From assembly GCA_900541645.1 (NCBI GenBank), contig UQKQ01000004.1:1-64000 (forward strand): a stretch of 64,000 bases of DNA, read 5' to 3'. The notes below the pieces were generated by a model. It worked only from the letters and a program-made list of their open reading frames with translations, did not search any database and was not told the origin of the DNA. The translations under genes were made by a program, and so were the position numbers. This document shows positions 25,871 through 35,963 of this stretch, piece by piece; the stretch's first letter is position 1, and every line of letters begins with the position of its first letter. The DNA comes from an uncultured Collinsella sp. GTDB taxonomy: Bacteria; Actinomycetota; Coriobacteriia; Coriobacteriales; Coriobacteriaceae.

Positions 25871-26890
25871 ATGTTCGGCAATCCCTCGTATCCAACGTAT
25901 CAGGCTTTTTTGGGGCTTGGCATCGCCGCAGCCATTGCGCTGCTGCTCATGCCGTGGTGGATTAAGCTGCTCAAGGTCGAGGGTATCGGCCAGCAGGTTC
26001 GTGCCGACGGCCCCAAGCGTCATTTGGTTAAGCAGGGAACGCCCACCATGGGTGGCGTTGTCATCCTCGTCGCGATCTCGCTGACCTGCCTGCTGATGGG
26101 CAAGCTCACCACCGAGCTCGTGCTCGTGCTGCTCGCCACGCTGGCGACCGGCGTGCTGGGCCTGATCGACGATCTGACCTCCGTTACGCATGGGCGCTCG
26201 CTCGGTCTGACGCCGCATGCCAAGATGATCGGCCTAACCATTATCTGTGTCACCTTTACGGTGCTTGCCGTCAACTGGTGCGGCGTCGCCCCCGAGATTC
26301 GTTTTCCCGGTGGGTTGACGATTGACCTTGGCGTGCTTTCGACTACCATCTGCGGCTATTCGTTCCCGTGGCTCTATATTGTCTTTTGCTGGCTGATGAT
26401 TGCCGGTCTTTCTAATGCCGTGAACTTGACCGATGGCCTTGACGGTCTTGCTGGCGGCACCTCCATGATCGCCATGCTCGCCATGGCTGCCATGGCGTTT
26501 TTGCACGGAGACGTGAACCTGTCCATCTTCTGCACCGCGTGTGCCGGTGCCTGCCTGGGCTTTCTGTGGTTCAACTGCTATCCGGCGAGCATCTTTATGG
26601 GTGATACCGGCTCGCTTGCTCTGGGCGCCGCGTTTGCCTGTACGTCCATCATGACTAACACCGAGGTCGTCTCCCTCATCATCGGTGGCCTGTTTATCGT
26701 TGAGACCCTGTCGGTCATGATTCAGGTTGTCTACTTCCACTTTACGCACAAGCGCGTCTTCCTTATGGCGCCCATCCATCATCATTTCGAAAAGAAGGGT
26801 TGGGCCGAGACCAAGGTCGTCATCCGTTTTTGGATTATCGCTGCGGCATTTGGTGCCGTTGGCCTTGCTTTGTTCTTCCAGTTGGGATAG
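25871..26890 (+). CDS. mraY: Phospho-N-acetylmuramoyl-pentapeptide-transferase
   Basis: The 339-residue polytopic membrane enzyme makes lipid I from UDP-MurNAc-pentapeptide and undecaprenyl phosphate. Signatures are KRHLVKQGTPTMGG, the DD pair in GLIDDLTS, NAVNLTDGLDGLAGG with its catalytic Asp, FMGDTGSLALG and the APIHHHFE histidine motif. About ten membrane segments are visible. It is tightly packed between murF and murD. Confidence 0.97.
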   Translation: MFGNPSYPTYQAFLGLGIAAAIALLLMPWWIKLLKVEGIGQQVRADGPKRHLVKQGTPTMGGVVILVAISLTCLLMGKLTTELVLVLLATLATGVLGLIDDLTSVTHGRSLGLTPHAKMIGLTIICVTFTVLAVNWCGVAPEIRFPGGLTIDLGVLSTTICGYSFPWLYIVFCWLMIAGLSNAVNLTDGLDGLAGGTSMIAMLAMAAMAFLHGDVNLSIFCTACAGACLGFLWFNCYPASIFMGDTGSLALGAAFACTSIMTNTEVVSLIIGGLFIVETLSVMIQVVYFHFTHKRVFLMAPIHHHFEKKGWAETKVVIRFWIIAAAFGAVGLALFFQLG

Positions 26891-26899
26891 TGGTCTTTC

Positions 26900-28306
26900 A
26901 TGCCTCTTGCTGATGTCTTTAGCCTGCTCGTTTTGGGTCAGGGCAAATCCGGTCTCGATGTCGCCCGCTGGGCGCTGGCACATCCAGAGCGCGTAAGCGC
27001 CGTTACCGTGTATGGCGGCGGCACCTCTGAGCCCAATGACGCCACGCGTGCGCTCGAGGCTGCCGGTGCGTCGTTTGTCTATGGGACCGAACAGGTCGAG
27101 GGCGCCTATGACGTATGCGTGACGTGCCCGGGCATCTCGGAGTTCTCGGGCTTCTTTAAGGCCGGGCGCGAGCATGCCGCCCAGATTATGGGTGAGCCCG
27201 AGTTTGCCTATCGCCTGTCGCCCGATAACTGGATTGCCATCACGGGCACCAACGGCAAGACGACCACCACGTCGCTGACCGATTATCTGCTCAAGGCTTC
27301 CGGTGAGGCCAGTGTAGCTGTCGGCAACATCGGTGAGCCGCCTATCAACGAGATTGACGGCCGAGCCCACAACGAGTGGTTTGTGGCTGAGCTCTCGAGC
27401 TATCAGATTGCTACGACCACCGAGCTCCACCCTCGCGTGGCGGTGCTGCTCAACATCACTCCCGACCACTTGGGCTGGCATAAGAGCCATAAGAACTATG
27501 CGCTTGCCAAGATCAAACTGTTTGACAATATGGTCGATGACGATCTGGTGGTCGTCGACGTCGAAGACGCCGGCATTCACGAGTTCGATGAGTACATCTA
27601 CACGCCGGGTCGTCGCATCTGCAAGGTTGCCTTTGACGAGCCAGAGGGTGAGGATGTCGCCTTTGTGCGCGATGGCAAGATGATCGTGCGCCTGAAGGGC
27701 GTCGAGACCCCGCTCATCGCTACATCCGAGCTCAAGATCTCGGGCCATCATAATGTTATCAATGCCCTGTGCGCTGCCACGGCTGTCCTGGCCGTCGGTG
27801 CCAATCCCGAGGGCATTTGCCGCGGTCTGGCCTCGTTCCAGCCGCTCGAGCACCGCGTGGAGCCGTGCGGCGAGATTGACGGAGTGCGCTACGTCAACGA
27901 TTCCAAGGCGACCAACACCGACGCGGTCGAGAAGGCACTGACGGCATTTCCCGATGACAACGTGATCTTGCTGCTCGGCGGCCACGATAAGGGCACGCCG
28001 CTCACGGACTTCGCGCGCGTCGTTATGGATAACGTGCGCTCGGTCGTCTGCTTTGGCGATGCGCGCGAGCGCTTTACCGCCGCTATGGACGAGGCCGATG
28101 TCGATGGCGATGTGGATATCGCCCAAGCGGATGACCTACGCGATGCCGTGGACGTTGCCCGTTCGCTGTCGAGCCGTGGCGACGTGATCTTACTTTCTCC
28201 TGCCTGCTCTTCGTTCGATGAGTTCTCGGGCTATGAGGAGCGCGGCCGCGTGTTTAAGGACTACGTGGCTCAGCTTGCCGCTGCAGCGAAATCGCAAATG
28301 GAATAG
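26900..28306 (+). CDS. murD: UDP-N-acetylmuramoyl-L-alanine-D-glutamate ligase
   Basis: The 468-residue ligase adds D-Glu to UDP-MurNAc-L-Ala. The ATP loop GTNGKT is at residues 116-121, with LNITPDHLGWH, SGHHNVINALCA, RVEPCGEIDGVRYVNDSKATN and LLSPACSSFDEFSGYEERG all as in MurD. It begins nine bases after mraY. The ribosome-binding site is weak, which fits translational coupling. Confidence 0.96.
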   Translation: MPLADVFSLLVLGQGKSGLDVARWALAHPERVSAVTVYGGGTSEPNDATRALEAAGASFVYGTEQVEGAYDVCVTCPGISEFSGFFKAGREHAAQIMGEPEFAYRLSPDNWIAITGTNGKTTTTSLTDYLLKASGEASVAVGNIGEPPINEIDGRAHNEWFVAELSSYQIATTTELHPRVAVLLNITPDHLGWHKSHKNYALAKIKLFDNMVDDDLVVVDVEDAGIHEFDEYIYTPGRRICKVAFDEPEGEDVAFVRDGKMIVRLKGVETPLIATSELKISGHHNVINALCAATAVLAVGANPEGICRGLASFQPLEHRVEPCGEIDGVRYVNDSKATNTDAVEKALTAFPDDNVILLLGGHDKGTPLTDFARVVMDNVRSVVCFGDARERFTAAMDEADVDGDVDIAQADDLRDAVDVARSLSSRGDVILLSPACSSFDEFSGYEERGRVFKDYVAQLAAAAKSQME

Positions 28307-28315
28307 GGGTTGCCG

Positions 28316-29836
28316 GTGAGAGAGGAGAGCCCCCGACAAGGTATGAGGAGGCCCGACTCGGACCGTGCTTCCTCGCGGCGTAGCACACCGCGTTCCGGTC
28401 GCGGCGGGCAGTCGTTTAGCGAACGCTATATTGCCGGCGTTCCCGCCCGCATCATGCGCCCCCGTCTGATATTTATGGCCTGCCTGTTTACTTTGGTGTG
28501 CTTTGGTCTGCTGATGGTGTACTCGGCGTCTTCGGTCGAGGCGCTGCACGAGAATGGCTCGGCGACGTTTTTCCTGGGTCGACAGGCCGCGTTTGCCGTG
28601 GTTGGTGTTCTGGCGCTGATTGCCATCGTGCGCGTTTTGCCGGACAGCTGGTTTGGGGAGGATGTGCTTAGGATCTTCCTTATCGGCATGATAGGGCTAC
28701 TGTTTCTGGTGTTCTTGGTGGGCAGCGGCAGCCGTGGCGCCACGCGCTGGCTCAACATCGCCGGTATTCAGTTCCAGCCTTCCGAGTTTTTAAAGCCATT
28801 TGCCATTGCGTATTCGGCCATCATGCTTGATCGCTTCTTTTCGCCCGGTGGCAACATCAACGAATTCCTTCGCAAGATGGGCATCTACCTGGGTATTTCG
28901 CTCTTTCTGATTTTTATCCAGCCCGATTTCGGTACTGTCCTGATCATCCTGTTGACCCTCATGTGCATGGCGTTGTTTGCGGGTCTCGACCCCAGATTTA
29001 TCATCGGCGTGCTAATCTTCGGCATTCTCGTGATCGTGATTGCACTTGTCGCAGAGCCGTACCGTATGGTGCGTATTCAGGTTGCCTTGAACCCTTGGGC
29101 TGACGAGTATGGTGACGGCTATCAGGCCACGCTTGCCATCATGGCCTTTGCCTCGGGCGGTCTGTTCGGCCGTGGCATCGGCAACTCAACCATGAAGTAC
29201 TCGTATCTGCCCGAGGCGCACAATGACTACATCCTGGCCATCATTGGCGAGGAAGTCGGCTTTGTCGGAACCGTGCTGTTCTTCTTGGTGTTTGCGATGC
29301 TGATCTACTCGGCGTTTCGCATTGCCGAGCAGGCGACCGATCGTCGGGGCGCGCTTATGGCGTCTGGCTCCGCGGTTATTCTCGCGGTGCAGTTTTTGAT
29401 TAACGCGCTGGGCATCCTCAACGTGTTTCCCATGACGGGCAAACCGTTGCCGTTTATTAGCTACGGCGGTTCGTCGATTATTGTGTCGCTTATGCTTGCC
29501 GGGTTGATCCTGCGCGTTTCGTACGAGAGCGCCCGCCGCGATGAGTATGACCGCCGCCGTGAGAGCTTTGCCGTTATGGACGAGAGCACCGCCGGCGTGG
29601 CCCATGTGCGCGGTGAACGACCTTCGCGTAGCGGCTTTACCGTTCTGGATGGTTCTGCATCCGAGCCGGCAGCTCGTCCACGCTCGCGAACGGCTCCGCA
29701 AGGTCGTCCGCAGCGCCCCAGCCCTCGCAACGCGGGCGGTGGATATAATCGAATCGATTTGAACTCGGACCCGTCGGCGCGTCTGCGCACCGACGACCAG
29801 GGACCGCGTGTACGAAGGGACTACCATGACCGATAA
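28316..29836 (+). CDS. ftsW: Septal peptidoglycan polymerase (SEDS family)
   Basis: The 506-residue membrane protein polymerises septal glycan strands with FtsI. After a basic 40-residue N-terminal tail it has about ten membrane segments with SEDS signatures GSRGATRWLNIAGIQFQPSE and the FPMTGKPLPFISYGGSS loop. A C-terminal cytoplasmic tail of about 110 residues is rich in Arg, Pro and Ser. Start is GTG 28316, six bases after AGGGG; TTG 28310 is in frame but abuts the stop of murD. Its end overlaps murG by 11 bases. Confidence 0.93.
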   Translation: MREESPRQGMRRPDSDRASSRRSTPRSGRGGQSFSERYIAGVPARIMRPRLIFMACLFTLVCFGLLMVYSASSVEALHENGSATFFLGRQAAFAVVGVLALIAIVRVLPDSWFGEDVLRIFLIGMIGLLFLVFLVGSGSRGATRWLNIAGIQFQPSEFLKPFAIAYSAIMLDRFFSPGGNINEFLRKMGIYLGISLFLIFIQPDFGTVLIILLTLMCMALFAGLDPRFIIGVLIFGILVIVIALVAEPYRMVRIQVALNPWADEYGDGYQATLAIMAFASGGLFGRGIGNSTMKYSYLPEAHNDYILAIIGEEVGFVGTVLFFLVFAMLIYSAFRIAEQATDRRGALMASGSAVILAVQFLINALGILNVFPMTGKPLPFISYGGSSIIVSLMLAGLILRVSYESARRDEYDRRRESFAVMDESTAGVAHVRGERPSRSGFTVLDGSASEPAARPRSRTAPQGRPQRPSPRNAGGGYNRIDLNSDPSARLRTDDQGPRVRRDYHDR

Positions 29837-30941
29837 AATGACCGTTGCTATTGCAGCCGGCGGCACGGCAGGACACATCAACCCCGCGCTCGCCTTGGCC
29901 GAAGAACTGCGTGACCGTGGCCACCACGTTGTGTTCGTGGGCCAGTCGCGCAAGCTCGAGGGTCGTTTGGTCCCCGAGGCTGGGTTTGATTTTGTGCCCA
30001 TTACGGTCACGGGCTTCGACCGCTCCCGTCCTTGGACGGCGCTGACCTCGCTGTGGCGTGTCAATAAGGCCAAGCGTGCGCTCGCCAATCATTTCTCAAA
30101 GGTCGGCAAGCCCGATGCCGCCATCGGTTTTGGTGCCTATGTCGAGGTTCCGCTGCTTGGGTGGTGCAAGGGCGCAGGCGTTCCGTATCTGCTGCATGAG
30201 CAGAACTCTGTTCCGGGCCTGGCCAACAAGATGATGAACTCCCACGCCGCCCGCGTGTGCATCTCGGTGCCGGCAGCGCGTTCGGTCTTTGAGCGCGAAG
30301 GTGACCCTGACCACGTGCTCATGACCGGCAACCCCGTACGTCGCTCGGTGATCGAGGGCGATCTCGCTCGTGGCCGCAAGGCACTTGGCGTTCCCGAGGA
30401 CGCTACGCTGCTGCTCGTCTTTGGCGGTTCACTTGGCGCCCAGCACCTCAACGAGCGCGTGACTTCGCTCAAAAACGAACTGCTTTCGCGCAAGAACCTC
30501 TATGTGTTGCATTCGACGGGTGCCGACGGCTTTGAGGAGACCGAGCACGCTTTGGCGCTGACGCCCGAGGAGGCGAAGCGTTACCGCGTCCAGCCTTACA
30601 TCGACAACATGGGCGATATGCTGGCTGCTGCCGATTTGGTGCTCTCGCGTTCGGGTGCATCGAGCGTGGCCGAGATCGCTGCGCTCGCCGTGCCCTCGGT
30701 GCTCGTGCCGTATCCGCATGCGACGGCCGACCACCAAACCACCAATGCTCGTTATCTGGTCGACGCCGGGGCCGGCGTGCTCTGCGCCGATGCCGATATC
30801 GACGGTTCTGCCTTTGCCGATGAGCTGCTGCACCTGGTCGATGACGCGGCGGCGCGCGACGCCATGCGTCAGGCGGCGCGTGGTCTGGCTCAGGATAGAG
30901 CCGCCGCTCTTCTGGCGGATGCGGTAGAGGGTTTGCGTTAG
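29826..30941 (+). CDS. murG: UDP-N-acetylglucosamine-lipid I transferase
   Basis: The 371-residue GT-B enzyme converts lipid I to lipid II at the inner membrane face. It has GGTAGH at residues 12-17, GFGAYVEVPLLGWCKGAGVPYLLHEQNSVPG-type acceptor segments, the second-domain FGGSLGAQHLN and the UDP-GlcNAc site RSGASSVAEIAALAVPSVLVPYP. ATG 29826 follows GAAGGGA and lies inside the ftsW end. Confidence 0.96.
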   Translation: MTDKMTVAIAAGGTAGHINPALALAEELRDRGHHVVFVGQSRKLEGRLVPEAGFDFVPITVTGFDRSRPWTALTSLWRVNKAKRALANHFSKVGKPDAAIGFGAYVEVPLLGWCKGAGVPYLLHEQNSVPGLANKMMNSHAARVCISVPAARSVFEREGDPDHVLMTGNPVRRSVIEGDLARGRKALGVPEDATLLLVFGGSLGAQHLNERVTSLKNELLSRKNLYVLHSTGADGFEETEHALALTPEEAKRYRVQPYIDNMGDMLAAADLVLSRSGASSVAEIAALAVPSVLVPYPHATADHQTTNARYLVDAGAGVLCADADIDGSAFADELLHLVDDAAARDAMRQAARGLAQDRAAALLADAVEGLR

Positions 30942-31038
30942 TTAGACGGGATATCTTCGGTCGCCCTCGCGCTGATGCGGTAGGTGCGGTACAGTTAACG
31001 GGTTACAGGCAGTGTTTACGCAAGGAGTACACGAGCAC

Positions 31039-32457
31039 ATGGCTGATTCCCAGACTGCAACCTCCGCGCCCGAGTTTAAGAGCGCCCACTTTATCGGTAT
31101 CGGCGGCGCCGGCATGAGCGGCATCGCCCTCGTTCTGCACGAGCGCGGTTATGCCGTTACCGGCTCCGACCTTAAGACGTCACGTTATATCCGCCAGCTT
31201 ACCCGCGCTGGTGTGAAGGTGCATGTGGGCCATGAGGCCGCCACGATCGACGAGGTTAAGCCCGACGTGGTTGTTGTCTCCACCGCTATTCCGGAATCCA
31301 ACCCTGAACTCGTGCGCGCTCGCGAGCTTGGTATTCCCGTGTGGCCCCGTGCCAAGATGCTCTCTGCTTTGGGCCACGGCTACACCACCGTCGCTGTTGC
31401 CGGCACGCATGGCAAGACCACCACGTCTTCGATGTGTGCCACCATGCTCGACCGCATGGGTCTGGATCCGAGCTTCCTGATCGGTGGCATCGTCGAGGGC
31501 TATGACACGAACGGCAAGAACGGCTCGGGCGACTACTTTGTCGCCGAGGCCGACGAGTCCGACAGCTCCTTCCTGTTCCTGAACCCCAACGTAGTCATTG
31601 TGACCAACGTCGAGGCCGACCACCTCGATCACTACTCGGGTATCGAGGAGATCGAGGCAACTTTCGCCAAATTCATGAGCCTGGTGGGCGAGGACGGCAC
31701 CGTCATCGTCTGCGGTGAGGACCCGCATCTGGTCGAGCTCGCCAAGTCGACGGGCCGTCATGTGCTTTCCTACGGCTTTGCCGAGAGCAACGACATCGTC
31801 TGCATGCACCCGGATGTCAAGGGCATCCAGAGTGACTTTATCGTTCGCTTTGAGGACGGCACTGAGCGCGCTGTGGAGATCAAGAGCAATCCCGGTCGCC
31901 ACAACATGCTCAACGCCACGGCGGTGCTCACCGTCGCCCATGTCCTGGGCCTTGACATCGACGCCGCCGCCAAGGCGCTCTCGAGCTTTGAGGGCGTCCG
32001 CCGTCGCTTTACCCACGTGGGCGATATCGATGGCATCACCGTGGTCGATGATTACGGCCATCACCCCACCGAGATCAAGGCGACGCTTGCTGCCGCTTCG
32101 TCGCTGGGTTACAAGCACGTCGACGTCGTGTTCCAGCCGCACCGCTATTCGCGCCTGCAGGCCCTGTGCGACGACTTTGCCGATGCATTTGCCAATGCCG
32201 ATAAACTGCTGCTGATTGATGTGTTCTCGGCTGGCGAGATGCCCATTCCGGGTGTCACCTCTAAGATGCTCGCCGATACCGTGCGCGCCAAGCATCCTGG
32301 CAAGGAGGTCGTGTACTGCTCCAGCCGTCTTGAGCTCAATCAGGAGCTCGAGCAGATGGTGGGCGAGGGCGACCTGCTGCTCACCATGGGTGCCGGCGAC
32401 GTTACGACCGTCGGTCCCGAGTTCATTGAGTATCTGACTGCCAAGAAAGACGCTTAA
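31039..32457 (+). CDS. murC: UDP-N-acetylmuramate-L-alanine ligase
   Basis: The 472-residue ligase adds L-Ala to UDP-MurNAc. It begins with FIGIGGAGMSGIA, has the ATP loop GTHGKT at residues 122-127, YFVAEADESDSSF, NVEADHLDHY, and the C-terminal VFQPHRYSR and LLTMGAGDV segments. AAGGAG is 11 bases before ATG 31039, preferred over the in-frame ATG at 31012. The murC-murB pair is separated by five bases. Confidence 0.97.
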   Translation: MADSQTATSAPEFKSAHFIGIGGAGMSGIALVLHERGYAVTGSDLKTSRYIRQLTRAGVKVHVGHEAATIDEVKPDVVVVSTAIPESNPELVRARELGIPVWPRAKMLSALGHGYTTVAVAGTHGKTTTSSMCATMLDRMGLDPSFLIGGIVEGYDTNGKNGSGDYFVAEADESDSSFLFLNPNVVIVTNVEADHLDHYSGIEEIEATFAKFMSLVGEDGTVIVCGEDPHLVELAKSTGRHVLSYGFAESNDIVCMHPDVKGIQSDFIVRFEDGTERAVEIKSNPGRHNMLNATAVLTVAHVLGLDIDAAAKALSSFEGVRRRFTHVGDIDGITVVDDYGHHPTEIKATLAAASSLGYKHVDVVFQPHRYSRLQALCDDFADAFANADKLLLIDVFSAGEMPIPGVTSKMLADTVRAKHPGKEVVYCSSRLELNQELEQMVGEGDLLLTMGAGDVTTVGPEFIEYLTAKKDA

Positions 32458-32462
32458 GTCTA

Positions 32463-33374
32463 ATGGGTCTGTTTAACGCCGTCATGGCGCTCTCGGGCAT
32501 GATCGACACGGATGTGATCGAGGACGAGCGCCTTGCGCGTCATACGAGCTATCGTATCGGCGGCAAGGCCGACCTCTTTGTGACGTGCCATAGCTATCAT
32601 GCCCTCCGCCGCGCCGTGGCGGTGCTCGATCGCGAGCAGGTGCCGTGGGTCATCATCGGCAAGGGCTCCAATCTGCTGGTTGCCGATGGCGGTTATCGCG
32701 GTGCCGTCATTTCGCTCGGACGTGAGTTCCAGCGCACGGTTGTTGCCGATGACGGTTGTACGCTGACGGTCGGTGCGGGCGTGATGTTTGCGCGCCTGGT
32801 CAACGATGCCCTGTCGCGTAGCCTTTCGGGCCTTGAGTTTGCCGTTGGCATTCCTGGTTCGGTCGGCGGTGCGATATCTATGAATGCCGGCACGCGGACC
32901 GAGTGGATTGGCTCGCTGGTTGAGGATGTCGTAACGTTTGACCCGGCATCCGGTATCAAGCATTATGCGGGGTCCGAGATCTCTTGGGGCTACCGCGAAT
33001 GTAGCCTTCCCCGCAATGAGATCATCCTCGAGTGCGTGCTCAAGCTTAAACCTGCGCCCAAGGCCGACATTCGCGAGCGCATGGAGCGGTACCTTACAAG
33101 GCGCAAGCGTACGCAGCCCATGGGTCGCGCATCCTGCGGGTCTGTCTTTCGCAACCCGCCCGATGCGAGTGTGGGCAAGCTTATCGAGGATTGTGGATTA
33201 AAGGGTTTTTCGATTGGCGGCGCGGAAGTTTCGCCCGTTCACGCTAATTTTATCGTTAATAACGGAACTGCCTCGGCCGATGACGTTGCCGCGGTTATCA
33301 GACATGTGCACGGAAAGGTGAGGGAGGCGTATGGCATCGAGCTCAGACCGGAAGTTAAATTCCTCGGCTTCTAG
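32463..33374 (+). CDS. murB: UDP-N-acetylenolpyruvoylglucosamine reductase
   Basis: The 303-residue FAD enzyme reduces UDP-GlcNAc-enolpyruvate to UDP-MurNAc. It shows HTSYRIGGKAD, the FAD loop IIGKGSNLLV, GIPGSVGGAISMNAG, and the catalytic Ser in ASCGSVFRNP, with a C-terminal Glu in the KFLGF-preceding segment. Length suits the type II form without the extra fold. Its last 44 bases overlap the start of ftsQ in another frame. Confidence 0.96.
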   Translation: MGLFNAVMALSGMIDTDVIEDERLARHTSYRIGGKADLFVTCHSYHALRRAVAVLDREQVPWVIIGKGSNLLVADGGYRGAVISLGREFQRTVVADDGCTLTVGAGVMFARLVNDALSRSLSGLEFAVGIPGSVGGAISMNAGTRTEWIGSLVEDVVTFDPASGIKHYAGSEISWGYRECSLPRNEIILECVLKLKPAPKADIRERMERYLTRRKRTQPMGRASCGSVFRNPPDASVGKLIEDCGLKGFSIGGAEVSPVHANFIVNNGTASADDVAAVIRHVHGKVREAYGIELRPEVKFLGF

Positions 33375-34587
33375 AGCATCGAAACCCACCTTCCGCCGCG
33401 CCGGAGGGCGTTCCGGCGCGCCTGCCAAACCTCAACGCAATACCGTCGCGCACTCTAAGTCTGTCGGGCATGCTCGACAGACCAGTCGTCCGGTCGTCGG
33501 CTCGCAGCTCGGTAATCGTCCGGCCGCAAAAAAGTCCTCGCGTCCCTCGGTGACGTCAAAGCCTGTTATGGGCGCCAAGCCTGCCCGTCCCATGGCAGCT
33601 CCCAAGCCCTCGACGGGAACTAAAGCGGCGCGTCCAGGTCTCACGCTGGGCGCATCGAAACCGCGCTCGCTGACATCGGTGCCGGCTACCGCCAAGAAGC
33701 CTTCGAGTAAAAAAGGTTTCAACCCGTTATCTTCACTTGGAGCGATGGCAAATAAAACATCAGACGCCGCTTCTGTCGTTACAGGCAAAGGCAAAATCGT
33801 GGGCGGCGTTCTGGCCGTCTTGGCCGTGCTCGTCGTCGTTGCCACCGTGGTGATCAACTCTGGACTGTTTACTGCCACTGATATTCAGATTCAAGGCAGC
33901 GAGCATGTGACGAAGCACGATGCTATCCAGCTGATCGACTTGCCCGAGGGAACGTCGCTTTTTAACGTCGATCCCGACCAGATTACCGAGGATCTCAAGC
34001 AGAACCCGTGGGTTTCGGGCGTGGATGTCCAGCGCCAGTTTCCCCATACGCTTATCATCACGCCGACGGAGCGTAAAGTTATCGCCATTGCGTATATCAG
34101 CTCCGACGACCTTGCCTGGGCTATCGGAGACGATGACACCTGGATCGCCCCGCTGTCGACGTCGGTCGAAGTGGACGACCAGGGCAACGTCATCACGACA
34201 GGGCAGGGCTCAAATACCTTGACCGGAATCGATGCCGCGCTGGCGCTCGCCAAGCATTATGGCGCGGTGTTGTTGACTGATGTCTCGGCGGATGTCGCTC
34301 CGGTTTCCGGCCAGGCGGTGAACTCCAAGGCCGTTAAGGCCGGCCTGGATTATGTGCGTGGTTTTTCGAGCGAGTTCTTGGGACAAGTCAAGGATATTTC
34401 TACGCCTTCGGTCGAAGCCATCTCGGCAAACCTCAATAACGGCATTGAGGTGTCGCTGGGCGATTCGGACGATATCGCCAAGAAGGAACGCGTAGTCACC
34501 AAGTTGCTTTCGCAGGTAGAGGGCGTAACGTATATCAATGTGCGCTCTCCAGGCAACTACACATTTAGGAATGCTCCGACCTCGTAG
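33331..34587 (+). CDS. ftsQ: Cell division protein FtsQ/DivIB with long basic tail
   Basis: The 418-residue protein has a Lys/Pro/Ser/Ala-rich cytoplasmic tail of about 150 residues, one membrane segment (about 155-176), then a POTRA domain (about 181-250: FTATDIQIQGSEHVTKHDAI, NPWVSGVDVQRQFPHTLIITPTERK) and a beta domain. It links early and late divisome parts. GGAGG lies six bases before the ATG. The overlap of 44 bases with murB is long for this cluster and depends on that start, which the ribosome-binding site supports. The tail is much longer than in E. coli FtsQ. Confidence 0.92.
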   Translation: MASSSDRKLNSSASRASKPTFRRAGGRSGAPAKPQRNTVAHSKSVGHARQTSRPVVGSQLGNRPAAKKSSRPSVTSKPVMGAKPARPMAAPKPSTGTKAARPGLTLGASKPRSLTSVPATAKKPSSKKGFNPLSSLGAMANKTSDAASVVTGKGKIVGGVLAVLAVLVVVATVVINSGLFTATDIQIQGSEHVTKHDAIQLIDLPEGTSLFNVDPDQITEDLKQNPWVSGVDVQRQFPHTLIITPTERKVIAIAYISSDDLAWAIGDDDTWIAPLSTSVEVDDQGNVITTGQGSNTLTGIDAALALAKHYGAVLLTDVSADVAPVSGQAVNSKAVKAGLDYVRGFSSEFLGQVKDISTPSVEAISANLNNGIEVSLGDSDDIAKKERVVTKLLSQVEGVTYINVRSPGNYTFRNAPTS

Positions 34588-34786
34588 CGCTGGTTGATGC
34601 TTTGTTGAGGGGCCATACCACGCCGTTTATCTGGTTTGTTTGGTTTTCACGGTCAATTATTTGACTGATACGTTCATAATGTGCAAACATAATACGGTTT
34701 ACCTTTGCATTTACTTTCAACCTGAAGGTTAATGTGCGCAGGGGTCGACCCATGCTATGGCTATAACCTTTGTTCGGAGGACCGAC

Positions 34787-35941
34787 ATGCACGAGACAGA
34801 GATCAACAACTACCTTGCCGTCATTAAGGTGGTCGGCGTCGGCGGCGGCGGTACCAACGCGGTCAATCGAATGATCGAAGAGGGCATCCGCGGCGTCGAG
34901 TTTGTTGCCATCAACACCGATGCTCAGGCACTCGCGATCTCTGATGCCGATATCAAGGTGCACATCGGCACCGACCTTACCCGCGGCCTGGGCGCCGGCG
35001 CCAACCCCGAGGTTGGCCGCAAGGCTGCCGATGAGTCCCGTGACGACATTGCCGAGGCGCTCGCTGGCGCCGACATGGTGTTTATCACCTGCGGTGAGGG
35101 CGGTGGCACCGGTACCGGCGCTGCTCCCATCGTTGCTGATATCGCGATGAACGAGGTCGGCGCACTGACCGTCGCCGTCGTGACCAAGCCCTTCACCTTC
35201 GAGGGCCGCAAGCGCAAGAAGAGCGCCGAGGAGGGCATCAAGACCCTCTCCGATTGCGTCGACACCATGATCGTCATCCCTAACGATAAGCTGCTCGACA
35301 TCGCCGAGAAGAAGACCACCATGCTCGAGGCCTTCGCGATTGCCGATGGCGTCCTTTCCCAGGGCACCCAGGGCATCACCGACCTCATCACCGTCCCCGG
35401 TATCATCAACCTGGACTTCGCCGATGTTAAGACCATCATGAAGCAGGCCGGTACCGCCATGATGGGTATCGGTACCTCTTCTGGGGATACTCGTGCCGTC
35501 GACGCTGCCCAGCAGGCCATCTCCAGCCCGCTGCTCGAGAGCTCCATCGATGGTGCCACGCGCGTTCTGCTCTCCATCGCCGGTTCCAAGGACCTGGGCA
35601 TCCAGGAGATCAGCGACGCCGCCGACGTTGTCGCCAACGCCGTCGACCCCGAGGCGAACATCATCTTCGGTACCGTTGTCGACGAGTCCCTGGGCGATCA
35701 GGTGCGTATCACCGTCATCGCTACGGGCTTCTCCGATTCCAACGTCAACCGTCAGGACGAGCTCTTTGCTGCTCAGCAGTCTCAGAGCAAGGCCGCTGCC
35801 TCCGCTGAGCCGCAGCGCACCGCTCCGGCTGCCAGCCCGGCTCAGGCCGCTCCGACCCGCAACGTCGGTGGTACCGAGCTGCCCAACTTTGGCAACGACC
35901 AGTTCGAGCTTCCCGACTTCCTGAAGCGCGGCAGCTTCTAG
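34787..35941 (+). CDS. ftsZ: Cell division GTPase FtsZ
   Basis: The 384-residue tubulin homologue forms the Z ring. GTP-binding motifs are VVGVGGGGTNAVN near residue 20 and GGGTGTG at 105-111; the T7 loop NLDFADV follows. A Gln/Ala/Pro-rich linker leads to the C-terminal LPDFLKRGSF peptide, the docking site for partners such as SepF. ATG 34787 has GGAGG six bases upstream; the in-frame ATG 34757 is unlikely. The 199-base gap before it is A+T-rich with several TTGACT/CATAAT-like boxes and likely holds a dedicated promoter, but I cannot pick one. Confidence 0.97.
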   Translation: MHETEINNYLAVIKVVGVGGGGTNAVNRMIEEGIRGVEFVAINTDAQALAISDADIKVHIGTDLTRGLGAGANPEVGRKAADESRDDIAEALAGADMVFITCGEGGGTGTGAAPIVADIAMNEVGALTVAVVTKPFTFEGRKRKKSAEEGIKTLSDCVDTMIVIPNDKLLDIAEKKTTMLEAFAIADGVLSQGTQGITDLITVPGIINLDFADVKTIMKQAGTAMMGIGTSSGDTRAVDAAQQAISSPLLESSIDGATRVLLSIAGSKDLGIQEISDAADVVANAVDPEANIIFGTVVDESLGDQVRITVIATGFSDSNVNRQDELFAAQQSQSKAAASAEPQRTAPAASPAQAAPTRNVGGTELPNFGNDQFELPDFLKRGSF

Positions 35942-35963
35942 TTCGTTTTTCTCAACGACCTGC

